DNA from: Deltaproteobacteria bacterium RBG_13_61_14
GTDB lineage: Bacteria; RBG-13-61-14
NCBI GenBank assembly: GCA_001797815.1
Contig: MGQK01000002.1
Location: 5,397 to 24,564 of the forward strand
Reading direction: 5' to 3'
Length of the DNA stretch: 19,168 bases
Position numbers and translations under genes: made by a program. This document shows, in pieces, positions 8,149 through 14,690 of this stretch; position 1 is the first letter of the stretch, and each line of letters begins with the position of its first letter. The notes under the pieces are model-generated. The model had not been told where the DNA came from. It worked only from the letters and a program-made list of their open reading frames with translations, and made no database searches.

Positions 8149-8177
8149 TTGAAAAAAGGCGCTAAATCTTGTATGCT
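8149..8177 (+). promoter_or_regulatory. Predicted sigma70-type promoter of the hicA-hicB-secB cassette
   Basis: TTGAAA (8149-8154) and TATGCT (8172-8177) are separated by exactly 17 bases, 5/6 and 4/6 matches to the consensus boxes. This gives a start near 8184 and a leader of about 70 bases. A second, weaker possibility is TTGAAA at 8211-8216 with TATCAA at 8235-8240, which would overlap the inverted repeat. Confidence 0.5.
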
Positions 8178-8193
8178 AGTAAAAAAGAAACCA

Positions 8194-8211
8194 GATAAAG
8201 CTGATAAAGCT
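8194..8211 (+). repeat. Tandem 9-bp direct repeat in hicA leader
   Basis: GATAAAGCT occurs twice head to tail (8194-8202 and 8203-8211), between the predicted promoter and the inverted repeat upstream of hicA. It could be part of the regulatory region or a slippage product. Confidence 0.6.
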
Positions 8212-8218
8212 TGAAACC

Positions 8219-8240
8219 TTGATACTAGATGTGGTATCAA
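8219..8240. promoter_or_regulatory. Candidate HicB operator: perfect 7-bp inverted repeat
   Basis: TTGATAC (8219-8225) and GTATCAA (8234-8240) are perfect inverted arms around 8 bases, ending two bases before the hicA ribosome binding site. HicB antitoxins with ribbon-helix-helix or HTH domains bind palindromes at their own promoter, and this is the strongest dyad in the leader. Confidence 0.55.
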
Positions 8241-8252
8241 AAGAGGTGAGCG

Positions 8253-8567
8253 TTGGCTAAAGCGGAGAAGATTCTAGAGGACTGGAAAAGACAGATACCT
8301 TCTGAAGCTCGGTGGGAAGAGGTTCGGCTGGTTTTGGACGAGTATTTTTCAGGCTGGAGATATGGAAGCCAAAAATCTCATGTTGTCGTCTATCATACAA
8401 AAATGGTGGAGTTGATTAAGGAAAAAGGCTTTCTAAATCAATTGCAACCCTTCAACTATTTGGGGGAATTTACAGTAGTAGTTAAGAAGCACAAAGTGAA
8501 GGGTGTCTATGTTCAAAGCATTCTCAAAGCCTTGGAAATTTTGGAGGTGATGAGGTGGATTCGATGA
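8253..8567 (+). CDS. hicA: HicA-like toxin (mRNA interferase), elongated
   Basis: A 104-residue basic protein. The HicA double-stranded-RNA-binding-like fold is suggested by RYGSQKSHVVVYH (36-48), with Gly38-Ser39 and His43 matching the GS-x-x-H catalytic segment, then strand FTVVVKKHKVKG (73-84) where HicA has its PxH strand, and the closing helix VQSILKALEIL. HicA enzymes cleave mRNA. Canonical HicA has about 60-80 residues; this one carries extra residues at the N-terminus and an insertion after the catalytic strand. The start is TTG 8253 with GAGG at 8243-8246; no ATG/GTG start fits. It overlaps hicB by ATGA, the usual toxin-first order. Low GC fits horizontal transfer. Toxin function is inferred from motif and neighbours. 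Confidence 0.72.
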   Translation: MAKAEKILEDWKRQIPSEARWEEVRLVLDEYFSGWRYGSQKSHVVVYHTKMVELIKEKGFLNQLQPFNYLGEFTVVVKKHKVKGVYVQSILKALEILEVMRWIR

Positions 8568-9058
8568 AAAAGACTCTTGCTTATTATATGGAGTTGCCCT
8601 ATGAGGTAATGCTTCGTAAACTTCGTCCCGAAGAGGGGGGAGGATTCCTGGCCTGCATCCCCCTGCTCGGAGAAAATCGTTGCGTTGGTGATGGTGAAAC
8701 TCCTCAAGGGGCCTTAAAAGATTTGGAAGAGGTAAAGAAGGATCTTTTTGCTGATTATCTTAAGAGAGGAGAAATGATACCAGAACCGGCAAAGCCAGAC
8801 GAGAAATTCAGCGGAAAGTTACTCCTTCGGATTCCTAAAATTCTTCATTGCCAACTTAGTCAAGCCGCTAAGGAAAACGAAACGAGTCTAAACTCATATA
8901 TCACCTACCTTCTTTCGAGTAACCACGCCTCTGAGCGGATGACTCAGCAATTTGATTTCATTTGTGGTGCCATTCACAAACTTTGGAAATGGCCGGTTAT
9001 CAGTCCGGAAGATGAGACTGAGGAAAGCTACTCTAACCAGCCCTATCTTACCCATTAA
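8564..9058 (+). CDS. hicB: HicB-family antitoxin with C-terminal extension
   Basis: A 164-residue protein. Residues 6-66 form the partly degraded RNase-H-like HicB domain: YYMELPYEVMLRKL, EEGGGFLACIPLLGENRCVG and then DGETPQGALKDLEEV. The linker GEMIPEP is typical of HicB, followed by FSGKLLLRIPKILHCQLSQA and ETSLNSYITYLLSS, a ribbon-helix-helix DNA-binding segment (82-119). About 45 further residues (120-164) follow, aromatic-containing (KLWKWPV) and acidic near the end, which ordinary HicB lacks. ATG 8564 overlaps the hicA stop by 4 bases and has GAGG 8 bases upstream; an in-frame GTG at 8555 is an alternative. It neutralises HicA and probably represses the cassette. The tail is the candidate site of chaperone dependence given the SecB-like gene next door. 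Confidence 0.88.
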   Translation: MKKTLAYYMELPYEVMLRKLRPEEGGGFLACIPLLGENRCVGDGETPQGALKDLEEVKKDLFADYLKRGEMIPEPAKPDEKFSGKLLLRIPKILHCQLSQAAKENETSLNSYITYLLSSNHASERMTQQFDFICGAIHKLWKWPVISPEDETEESYSNQPYLTH

Positions 9059-9067
9059 GGAAGATCA

Positions 9068-9523
9068 ATGAATCAAGAAACTTCTCAGATATCCAATGAG
9101 CTGTATATTCAATTGTTGCAAGGTATCGAATTGGAGCATATCTTGCTGGTTCAAAGCAATTCAAAGTTTTTTCCCAACAAAAAGGGCGAACCAGGCAATA
9201 TCATTTTACAAGAGAATAAAAAATGCCAGATTGCACCGGACAAAAAAAAGTTCAATGTTTTCCATGAATTCGAGGTCATAGGTAGCGTCAAAATTGATGA
9301 AAAGCTTGAAAAAATGTTTGAAATTAAGGGGACTCTCTTGTTTGACTTTTCTTCCAGAGAAGAAGTTTCTGAAGGCTTCCTAGACCTCTTCCTCAAGAGA
9401 AATTTTGGGATATTCTCTATACCTTATATCAGGGAATATATACAGAGTGCTGCATCAAGAATGGGGATACCTCAGCTAATCATGCCTTTAGTAAAACCCC
9501 AGATCATCCAGCCAAATAAATGA
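9068..9523 (+). CDS. SecB-like chaperone of a toxin-antitoxin-chaperone module
   Basis: A 151-residue acidic-to-neutral cytoplasmic protein. Its C-terminal part, IPYIREYIQSAASRMGIPQL (118-137) followed by IMPLVKP, aligns with the SecB signature FPYARE..(S)..SRG.FPQL.L.PV; the middle (VFHEFEVIGSVKIDEKLEKM, then FEIKGTLLFDFSS) fits the SecB beta-sheet. The sequence is far from housekeeping SecB and lies 9 bases after the hicB stop, with AAGGAAG as ribosome binding site. SecB-like proteins encoded next to antitoxins, such as Rv1957 beside HigBA in Mycobacterium tuberculosis, fold and protect the antitoxin from proteolysis. I therefore infer that it controls HicB stability, so that loss or saturation of the chaperone would free HicA. 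General export chaperoning is a possible second role. Confidence 0.82.
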   Translation: MNQETSQISNELYIQLLQGIELEHILLVQSNSKFFPNKKGEPGNIILQENKKCQIAPDKKKFNVFHEFEVIGSVKIDEKLEKMFEIKGTLLFDFSSREEVSEGFLDLFLKRNFGIFSIPYIREYIQSAASRMGIPQLIMPLVKPQIIQPNK

Positions 9524-9530
9524 ATGCTTG

Positions 9531-10166
9531 ATGTATCTTCATGTCACAAAGCACATCGTCGGTCTCTTGCAGGTTAACTGCTACCTGGTCTGGCCGGAAG
9601 GCTCGCGCGAAGCCGCGGTGATTGACCCGGGCGGCCGCGGCCGCAAGCTCCTCGAGTCCTTACACGAGAAAAACCTCGAACTCCGCTACATCTTCCACAC
9701 CCACGGCCACTGGGACCACACCGGCGCCTCCCCTTTCCTGTATCGGCAGACCTCCGCGCCCACTTACATGCACCCGGCCGACCACAACCCCCGCTCGCTC
9801 CTCAGCCGCCTCTTCCGCAAGGGGCATCCCTCGCTCCTGCCGCTCGCCGACGGCCAGACGGTCCCCCTCGGACCTCTCCTCTTCAAGGCCATCCATACTC
9901 CCGGCCACTCGCCCGGCAGCGTCTGCCTGCTCATCGCCGACGCGCTCTTCACCGGCGATCTCCTCTTTGCCGGCGGCGTGGGCCGCTTCGACCTCAAGGG
10001 CGGCAGCTTCCGGGAACTGATCAAGTCGCTCCGCGAGCGCCTGGCTCCGCTCCCGGATCAGCTCCGGGTGTTCCCCGGCCACGGTCCAGAAACCACGCTC
10101 GGCCACGAACGGGCGACCAATTCCCTGTTCCGGTCCAAATCCCGGCCCGAGGCAGACCGGTCATGA
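9531..10166 (+). CDS. MBL-fold metallo-hydrolase, glyoxalase II-like
   Basis: A 211-residue cytoplasmic protein with the complete metallo-beta-lactamase metal set: HTHGHWDH (HxHxDH at about 58-63), His in IHTPGHSPGS, Asp in LFTGDLLF, and a last His in FPGHGPETT. The N-terminus VGLLQVNCYLVW is typical of hydroxyacylglutathione-hydrolase-like members. I use ATG 9531; a TTG at 9528 is in frame. No Shine-Dalgarno sequence precedes it; upstream is the AT-rich tail of the secB-like gene, whose stop lies only 7 bases away, so translation may rely on re-initiation. The GC content jumps within the first codons. The gene overlaps the phosphoesterase gene by ATGA, and the two form an operon. Substrate unknown, perhaps a thioester. 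Confidence 0.88.
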   Translation: MYLHVTKHIVGLLQVNCYLVWPEGSREAAVIDPGGRGRKLLESLHEKNLELRYIFHTHGHWDHTGASPFLYRQTSAPTYMHPADHNPRSLLSRLFRKGHPSLLPLADGQTVPLGPLLFKAIHTPGHSPGSVCLLIADALFTGDLLFAGGVGRFDLKGGSFRELIKSLRERLAPLPDQLRVFPGHGPETTLGHERATNSLFRSKSRPEADRS

Positions 10167-10660
10167 AAGTCGGTGTCATCGCCGACACCCACGGATTCCT
10201 CCATCCCCAAGTGCCCGAGGTGTTCCAGGGGGTTGACCGGATCCTCCACGCCGGCGACGTGGGCGGCCGCGAGGTCTTCCAAAAGCTCCACCTGATCGCG
10301 CCGGTGATCGGGGTGCGGGGCAATTACGACCAGGAGCTGGCCGGCCACCTGCTCCCGGACCCCTCCCTGATTGACCTGGACGGTATCCCCACCCTGCTCA
10401 CCCACCGCTTAATCGCTTTTGAATGGAGCAGCGGCAAGGAAGAATTTGCCCGCGCCGTTCGCCAGTTTGCCGGCCACCCCAAACTCATCATCTTCGGCCA
10501 CACCCACTTTCCGGTGGCCGAGGAGGTGAATGGCCTGTATTTCCTGAATCCGGGTTATTGCGGCCCGGACCCGCTGGAATGGGAACCCTCGGTGGGAATT
10601 CTTGACCTGCAGGAGGGCGAGGTTTCGGGCAAGATCATTAGCTTGAAAAACAGGTCGTAG
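10163..10660 (+). CDS. Metallophosphoesterase, YfcE/MJ0936 family
   Basis: A 165-residue calcineurin-like phosphodiesterase. All metal ligands are present: Asp8 and His10 (ADTH), Asp32 (HAGDVGG), Asn54 (RGNYD), His81 (LTHR), and His113/His115 in GHTH. The compact length is that of the YfcE/MJ0936 group of small two-metal phosphodiesterases with broad in-vitro activity. The start overlaps the stop of the MBL gene (ATGA), implying translational coupling. Physiological substrate unknown. Confidence 0.9.
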   Translation: MKVGVIADTHGFLHPQVPEVFQGVDRILHAGDVGGREVFQKLHLIAPVIGVRGNYDQELAGHLLPDPSLIDLDGIPTLLTHRLIAFEWSSGKEEFARAVRQFAGHPKLIIFGHTHFPVAEEVNGLYFLNPGYCGPDPLEWEPSVGILDLQEGEVSGKIISLKNRS

Positions 10661-10706
10661 GTCGGGACAAGAAAAAAATTTTCCTCTTTTCCCTGCCTAC
10701 TACCTG
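10651..10706. terminator. Long imperfect inverted repeat at the operon end
   Basis: Arms 10651-10666 and 10691-10706 pair at 14 of 16 positions (one G-T) around an A/T-rich 24-base loop. The left arm includes the stop of the phosphoesterase gene. It probably ends that transcript or stabilises its 3' end. There is no T-run after the stem on the plus strand, so a standard intrinsic terminator is not proven. Confidence 0.45.
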
Positions 10707-10709
10707 CTC

Positions 10710-10715
10710 TATACT
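10710..10715 (+). promoter_or_regulatory. Candidate -10 box giving a leaderless transcript
   Basis: TATACT ends 6 bases before the ATG of the radical SAM gene, so transcription would start at or next to the start codon. No good -35 box is seen at the usual distance. Confidence 0.35.
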
Positions 10716-10721
10716 GAAGTT

Positions 10722-12023
10722 ATGAGGATTTTGTTCGTATCCACCAACCGCTCGCGCGAGATCATGCCGCCCATGCCCCTGGGCATCGCCAGCCTGGTCC
10801 CTTACCTGGACCCCAAACGCCACCCTTACCAGGTCCTGGACCTGATGTTTGAGGACAAGCCGCTGCCGGCGCTGCGCCAGGCTCTCCGCGATTTCGAGCC
10901 CGAGGCGGTGGCCTTCTCGATCCGCAACCTGGAAAACCAGCTCTGGATCAAGCCCGAGTATTACCTGCCCGAGATCAAGGGCCTGGTGGACCAGGTGCGC
11001 CAGGACAGCCCGGCCAAGGTCCTGATCGGCGGCGCGGCCATCGGAGTGCTGCCGGAGGACATTTTTCGTTACCTGGAAGCGGACGCGGGTATTGCCGGCG
11101 AGGCGGAGGAAGTGATCGCGCCCTTGCTCGACGGCCTGGAGGCCGGCCGGGTCCCGCTGCATCTCCCCGGGCTCTTGCTCAAGACCCGCTCGGGCTGCGC
11201 CATCAAAGAGCCGGCGCGAATACCCGACCTGGACCGCCTGATTATGCCTGATCGGCGCTGCCTGCGTCTGGAAGATTACCGCAAGGCCGGGAGCGGGCCC
11301 AACCTGGTGAGCAAGCGCGGCTGCGCCTTCAACTGCATCTTTTGCGACACCCCGGTCAGCGAGGGCGGCCGGGTCCGCGCCAAAAGCCCGAACCGCGTGG
11401 CCGACGAGGTTGGCAGCCTGCTCGAGCTCGGCTTTGAAGACTGTTTCATCACCGACCCCATCTTCAACTATCCGGCGGGTTACGCCGAGGCCGTGGCCCG
11501 CGAGTTCATCCGACGCGGCTTTATCACCAAATGGTCCGCCACTCTTCACCCGCGCCACCTCTCCTTCGAACAGCTTGACCTGCTCAAAAAAGGCGGGCTC
11601 TCGCTGGTCCTGCTCGGCTCGGACCACGCCTCCGCGGACATGCTCGAAACCTATAATAAGCAAATCACCCCCGATGAGCTGACCAAAGCGGATGAGCTCT
11701 TGCAGAAGGTGCAGATCCCCTATTTCCTGAGCCTGCTCTTCGGCGGGCCGGGCGAAACGAAAAAAACCATAGCACAAGCCCTCGAACTGGCCGCCTCCTT
11801 GCACCCGCGGCTGCTCACCATCCGCCTCGGCATCCGCATCTACCCCGGCACCCCGCTCCAGCGCATGGCAGTGGCCGAGGGCCGGCTCAAGCCCCGGGCC
11901 GACCTGCTCAAGCCGGTTTTCTACCTGGCCTCGGGCGCTGAAGATTGGATCGTGGACCTGGCGAAAAAGGCCGCGGCTCCGCACCCGAACTGGATCATTT
12001 CCGGCCTCCAGAAAAGGCCGTAG
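10722..12023 (+). CDS. Cobalamin-binding-domain-type radical SAM protein
   Basis: A 433-residue protein. Residues 1-140 look like the Rossmann-type B12-binding domain seen in this class (MRILFVSTN, PMPLGIASLVPYL, the strand KVLIGGAAIGVLPEDI and GEAEEVIAPLLDGL), without a DxHxxG cobalamin-ligand motif. The radical SAM core follows with Cys201, Cys205 and Cys208 in GCAFNCIFC ligating the 4Fe-4S cluster, a GG-type segment, and the late-barrel strands LSLLFGGPGET and RLGIRIYPGTPL. It presumably performs SAM-dependent radical chemistry such as methylation or rearrangement; the substrate cannot be inferred. No ribosome binding site precedes the ATG; TATACT lies 6 bases upstream, which suggests a leaderless mRNA. 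Confidence 0.87.
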   Translation: MRILFVSTNRSREIMPPMPLGIASLVPYLDPKRHPYQVLDLMFEDKPLPALRQALRDFEPEAVAFSIRNLENQLWIKPEYYLPEIKGLVDQVRQDSPAKVLIGGAAIGVLPEDIFRYLEADAGIAGEAEEVIAPLLDGLEAGRVPLHLPGLLLKTRSGCAIKEPARIPDLDRLIMPDRRCLRLEDYRKAGSGPNLVSKRGCAFNCIFCDTPVSEGGRVRAKSPNRVADEVGSLLELGFEDCFITDPIFNYPAGYAEAVAREFIRRGFITKWSATLHPRHLSFEQLDLLKKGGLSLVLLGSDHASADMLETYNKQITPDELTKADELLQKVQIPYFLSLLFGGPGETKKTIAQALELAASLHPRLLTIRLGIRIYPGTPLQRMAVAEGRLKPRADLLKPVFYLASGAEDWIVDLAKKAAAPHPNWIISGLQKRP

Positions 12024-12087
12024 CCAAACCGGCATTTTTGGCCTAAAAAAAATTGCCTTGCCTTTGCTCTTATGCTAGGCTTGAATC

Positions 12088-12630
12088 ATGTTTTCCACCC
12101 GCCGCACGTTTTTGAAGCAGGCTTTTTTCACCGCGGCGCCGGCGGTGCTGGGACCGCGAAAGCTCTTGGCCCGGCCGCGGCCGGCCGATGGCGAGATGCC
12201 GGCCCTGGTCTATCTGACGCCGGACGAGTATCGCACCATTAACCGCTGGACGCGGGAGATCATCCCCACGGAGCTGGTGCTTTCCGGCGAAGTGGACGTG
12301 GCCAAGAATATTGATACCTTTATTTACGAGAACCCCTCGCCCGACTGGGTGACCATGCTCCGCTATTTGCGGCTGGTGCGGTTCGCGGAAAAGCTTCAGC
12401 CGATGCTCAAGCCGTTCATGCCCGGGATTGAGGACGATCTTCTCTCGTTGAAGCGGGTGATTTGCTTTTTAGGCTATTATTCGGACGCCAACGGCGAGGC
12501 GGACCTGGCGCCGGAGCAACGAAAGATCTGGCCTTCGATCGGCTACTCCGGACCGAAGCCCGATGACTTTTTTCCGCCGGACCGCGAGATCCAACTCGAC
12601 CCTTCCACCCTCCCCGACCGCCTCGGCTGA
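12088..12630 (+). CDS. Tat-exported gluconate 2-dehydrogenase subunit 3-like protein
   Basis: A 180-residue protein with a twin-arginine signal: STRRTFLKQ (3-11), then a short hydrophobic stretch and a likely cleavage region before about residue 35. The mature part begins LVYLTPDEYRTINRWTREII and PTELVLSGEVDVAKNIDTFI, which matches the gluconate-2-dehydrogenase subunit 3 family, small periplasmic partners of membrane-associated GMC-type dehydrogenases. It ends with a GYSGP segment and a short tail. No dehydrogenase or cytochrome subunit is next to it, so the partner lies elsewhere or the role has changed. No ribosome binding site is seen; TATGCT at 12071-12076 is a possible -10 box very close to the ATG. 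A truncated sequence with a similar leader lies at 18062. Confidence 0.72.
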   Translation: MFSTRRTFLKQAFFTAAPAVLGPRKLLARPRPADGEMPALVYLTPDEYRTINRWTREIIPTELVLSGEVDVAKNIDTFIYENPSPDWVTMLRYLRLVRFAEKLQPMLKPFMPGIEDDLLSLKRVICFLGYYSDANGEADLAPEQRKIWPSIGYSGPKPDDFFPPDREIQLDPSTLPDRLG

Positions 12631-12636
12631 TCTTTT

Positions 12637-12679
12637 CTGGGGTTTCACCCCAGGCTATCAAAGGCCGCCCCTTCGGGGC
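12637..12679. terminator. Two consecutive hairpins between converging genes
   Basis: Hairpin one has CTGGGGT/ACCCCAG around TTC (12637-12653). Hairpin two has GCCCC/GGGGC around TTC (12667-12679). They lie between converging transcripts (Tat protein, NtrC-type regulator) and could serve both strands, although no T-runs follow. The pair looks like a dispersed REP-type unit. Confidence 0.5.
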
Positions 12680-12752
12680 TGATCGGTTTGGCCGGTTAAT
12701 CTCTCAATTCTATTCCTCCCTGTCTGCTGCCTACTGCCGGCTGTCTCCTCTC

Positions 12753-14189
12753 TTAATGGGCCTGCCAGCGCTTGAGCAGGCGGCGGAAGTTGGAGCGATC
12801 CAGATGGGAGAGCCGGGCCGCGCGGGCGATGTTGCCGGAGGTCTTGAGGAGCATTCCGCTCAGGTAGCGCTGGTGGAAAAAGGCCTGGGCACGCTCTTTG
12901 GCCTGGACATAGGGAAGAATGAGGAGTGGGGCTTCCGGGTTGGGGGGCAGGAGGATGCTGCTTTCTCCCAGCGCGATTTGCGCGGGCAGATCCTGCAAGC
13001 GGATAGTGACCTCCGCGGCTAGGATCACGGCCCGCTCGATGGTGTTCTCCAACTCCCGCACGTTGCCGGGCCAGAGGAACGCCTGGAGGCAGGCGAGCGC
13101 TTCCGGCAGGATCCGGGTCACGGGTTTTCCGAACTTGGCCGCGGCCAGAGCCAGGAAATGGCGGGCGAGCAAGGGGATGTCGCCGGCGCGCTCGCGCAGG
13201 GGCGGGACCTGGATCGGCACCACGTGGAGCCGGTAAAAGAGGTCTTGCCGGAAAGCGCCTTGGCGCACTGCGGTTTCCAGGTCATGGTTGCTGGCGGCGA
13301 TGACGCGGACGTTGACCTTGGCGGTGCGGTTGGATCCGACCCGCTTGACTTCGCCCACCTCGATCACCCGGAGCAGTTTCACCTGGGAGTAAGTAGAGAT
13401 ATCGCCGATTTCGTCGAGGAAGATGGTGCCCTGGTCCGCGGACTCGAACAGGCCCACGTGCTGTTGGATAGCGCCGGTGAAGGCGCCTTTTTCGTGGCCG
13501 AAGAACTCGCTTTCGAACAGGGTCTCGATGGCCGCGCAGTTGACCACCACAAAGGCCCGGAGGCGCCGGGAAGAGAGCTGATGGACCGCATGGGCCACCA
13601 GTTCCTTGCCGGTGCCGCTTTCGCCCTGAATCAGGACCGGGCTTTGGGTGGGGGCCACCCGTTCGATCAGGCGGAACAGGTCCTGCATGACCGGGCTTTG
13701 GCCCACGATGCCAGCCAGGGCAGGTTCCGGGAGTTCCCGGGCCCGGTGCATCCGGTGGCGGGCCAGGGCCCGGCTCACCGCCTGCTGGACCTTCTCGATG
13801 TCCTCGAACGGCTTGGCCAGGAAGTCAAAGGCGCCGGACTTGATCGCCTGCACCGCCTCGGGCAAGGTGGCGTAGCCGCTCATCATGATCACTTCCAGCT
13901 CGGGATCGCGGTGCTTGAGGATGGGCAGAGCCTCGAGCCCGCTCATGCCCGGCATGCGCACGTCGGCCAGGACCACGTCCACCGCCTCTTCTCCCACCAC
14001 CTGCAATGCGCCGGGTGCATTGTCCACCGGGATGACTCGGTGGCCGGCGTTGCGGAGGATCCGCTCACAGGCGGAGAGCATCAGCGGCTCATCATCCAGC
14101 ACCAGCACCGTGCCGGGCCGGGAGGGAGCCAGGGGCCGCCCGTCGAATTCAGCGCTTGGCACTGCTCTCGGCTTCTTGACCGTTGCCAT
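12753..14189 (-). CDS. NtrC-family sigma54-dependent response regulator
   Basis: A 478-residue protein. The REC domain (about 27-140) has acidic pair Asp32/Asp33, phospho-acceptor Asp76, Ser104 and Lys126, all intact. The AAA+ domain has Walker A GESGTGKE (189-196), the sigma54-contacting GAFTGA loop (235-240) and Walker B FLDE (257-260). A Fis-type helix-turn-helix closes the protein (SGNIARAARLSHLDRSNFRR). It opens promoters used by RNA polymerase with sigma54 when phosphorylated. The start at 14189 overlaps the preceding lone REC gene by 41 bases with no clear ribosome binding site; downstream in-frame GTG starts are possible. Co-transcription with the REC gene is likely. No cognate kinase is in the window. 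Confidence 0.92.
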   Translation of the reverse strand: MATVKKPRAVPSAEFDGRPLAPSRPGTVLVLDDEPLMLSACERILRNAGHRVIPVDNAPGALQVVGEEAVDVVLADVRMPGMSGLEALPILKHRDPELEVIMMSGYATLPEAVQAIKSGAFDFLAKPFEDIEKVQQAVSRALARHRMHRARELPEPALAGIVGQSPVMQDLFRLIERVAPTQSPVLIQGESGTGKELVAHAVHQLSSRRLRAFVVVNCAAIETLFESEFFGHEKGAFTGAIQQHVGLFESADQGTIFLDEIGDISTYSQVKLLRVIEVGEVKRVGSNRTAKVNVRVIAASNHDLETAVRQGAFRQDLFYRLHVVPIQVPPLRERAGDIPLLARHFLALAAAKFGKPVTRILPEALACLQAFLWPGNVRELENTIERAVILAAEVTIRLQDLPAQIALGESSILLPPNPEAPLLILPYVQAKERAQAFFHQRYLSGMLLKTSGNIARAARLSHLDRSNFRRLLKRWQAH

Positions 14190-14625
14190 GGCCGCGCAAG
14201 TGCTCCAACTGTTCTTCCAGGTCCCGGATCAGTTGGCGGTTGGACAGCCGTATATGCTGGAGCTTGAGCGCTTTTTGCACGGAATGAAGCAACTCCTCCT
14301 GGTCCCAGGGCTTGGTGAAAAACCGGAAGACATCGCCCTGGTTGATGGCCTGAATCGCGGTGCTCATGTCGCCGTGGCCGGTGAGCATGATCCGGATGGT
14401 ATCCGGGTAGCGCTCGCGGACCAGGCGCAGGAAATCCAGACCGTCCATGCCCGGCATCCGGTAATCGGTGATGACCAGAGCCACCGGCTCGGTCACCAGC
14501 AGCTTGAGAGCCTCGGCCGCGTTTTCCGCCTCTAACACCTCCACCGGCTCCGCGCGTAAGACCCGGCCCAACGCTTTGCGGATCAAGGCCTCATCGTCCA
14601 CAATCAATAGTTTTGCTTTTTCCAT
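14149..14625 (-). CDS. Stand-alone receiver-domain response regulator
   Basis: A 158-residue protein with a complete REC domain: Asp10/Asp11, phospho-acceptor Asp54, Thr82 and Lys105. The segment LTGHGDMSTAIQAINQGDVF and FRFFTKPW is of the type found in front of HD-GYP or kinase modules, but here the protein ends in a helical, probably coiled-coil tail (about 118-145) and no output domain. ATG 14625 is preferred because AAAGGA precedes it; an earlier in-frame ATG at 14652 lacks a site. The gene overlaps the NtrC-type regulator downstream. Likely role: phosphate sink, phosphorelay intermediate or protein-protein switch for the regulator encoded with it. Confidence 0.88.
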   Translation of the reverse strand: MEKAKLLIVDDEALIRKALGRVLRAEPVEVLEAENAAEALKLLVTEPVALVITDYRMPGMDGLDFLRLVRERYPDTIRIMLTGHGDMSTAIQAINQGDVFRFFTKPWDQEELLHSVQKALKLQHIRLSNRQLIRDLEEQLEHLRGHGNGQEAESSAKR

Positions 14626-14690
14626 GTTTATCCTTTTATTTGGAGTTGACATCTATCTTATCGAAAAATTTTTGCTCTTCTTGAGGAAAA

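Noticed and set aside
9068-9523. Reading the third cassette gene as the housekeeping secB
   Set aside because: It is tightly linked to hicAB, strongly diverged outside the C-terminal signature and AT-rich like the cassette, so a TA-dedicated chaperone is the better reading.
10638-12035. Long open frame on the minus strand opposite the radical SAM gene
   Set aside because: It is a GC-rich mirror of a well-supported gene with radical SAM cysteines; the antisense product has no recognisable domain. The same applies to long antisense frames at 13158-14267, 14850-16178, 927-1790 and 7400-8134.
12031-12060. Possible sigma54 -24/-12 promoter before the Tat gene
   Set aside because: GG and GC elements are present but 13 bases apart instead of 10, so the spacing rules it out.
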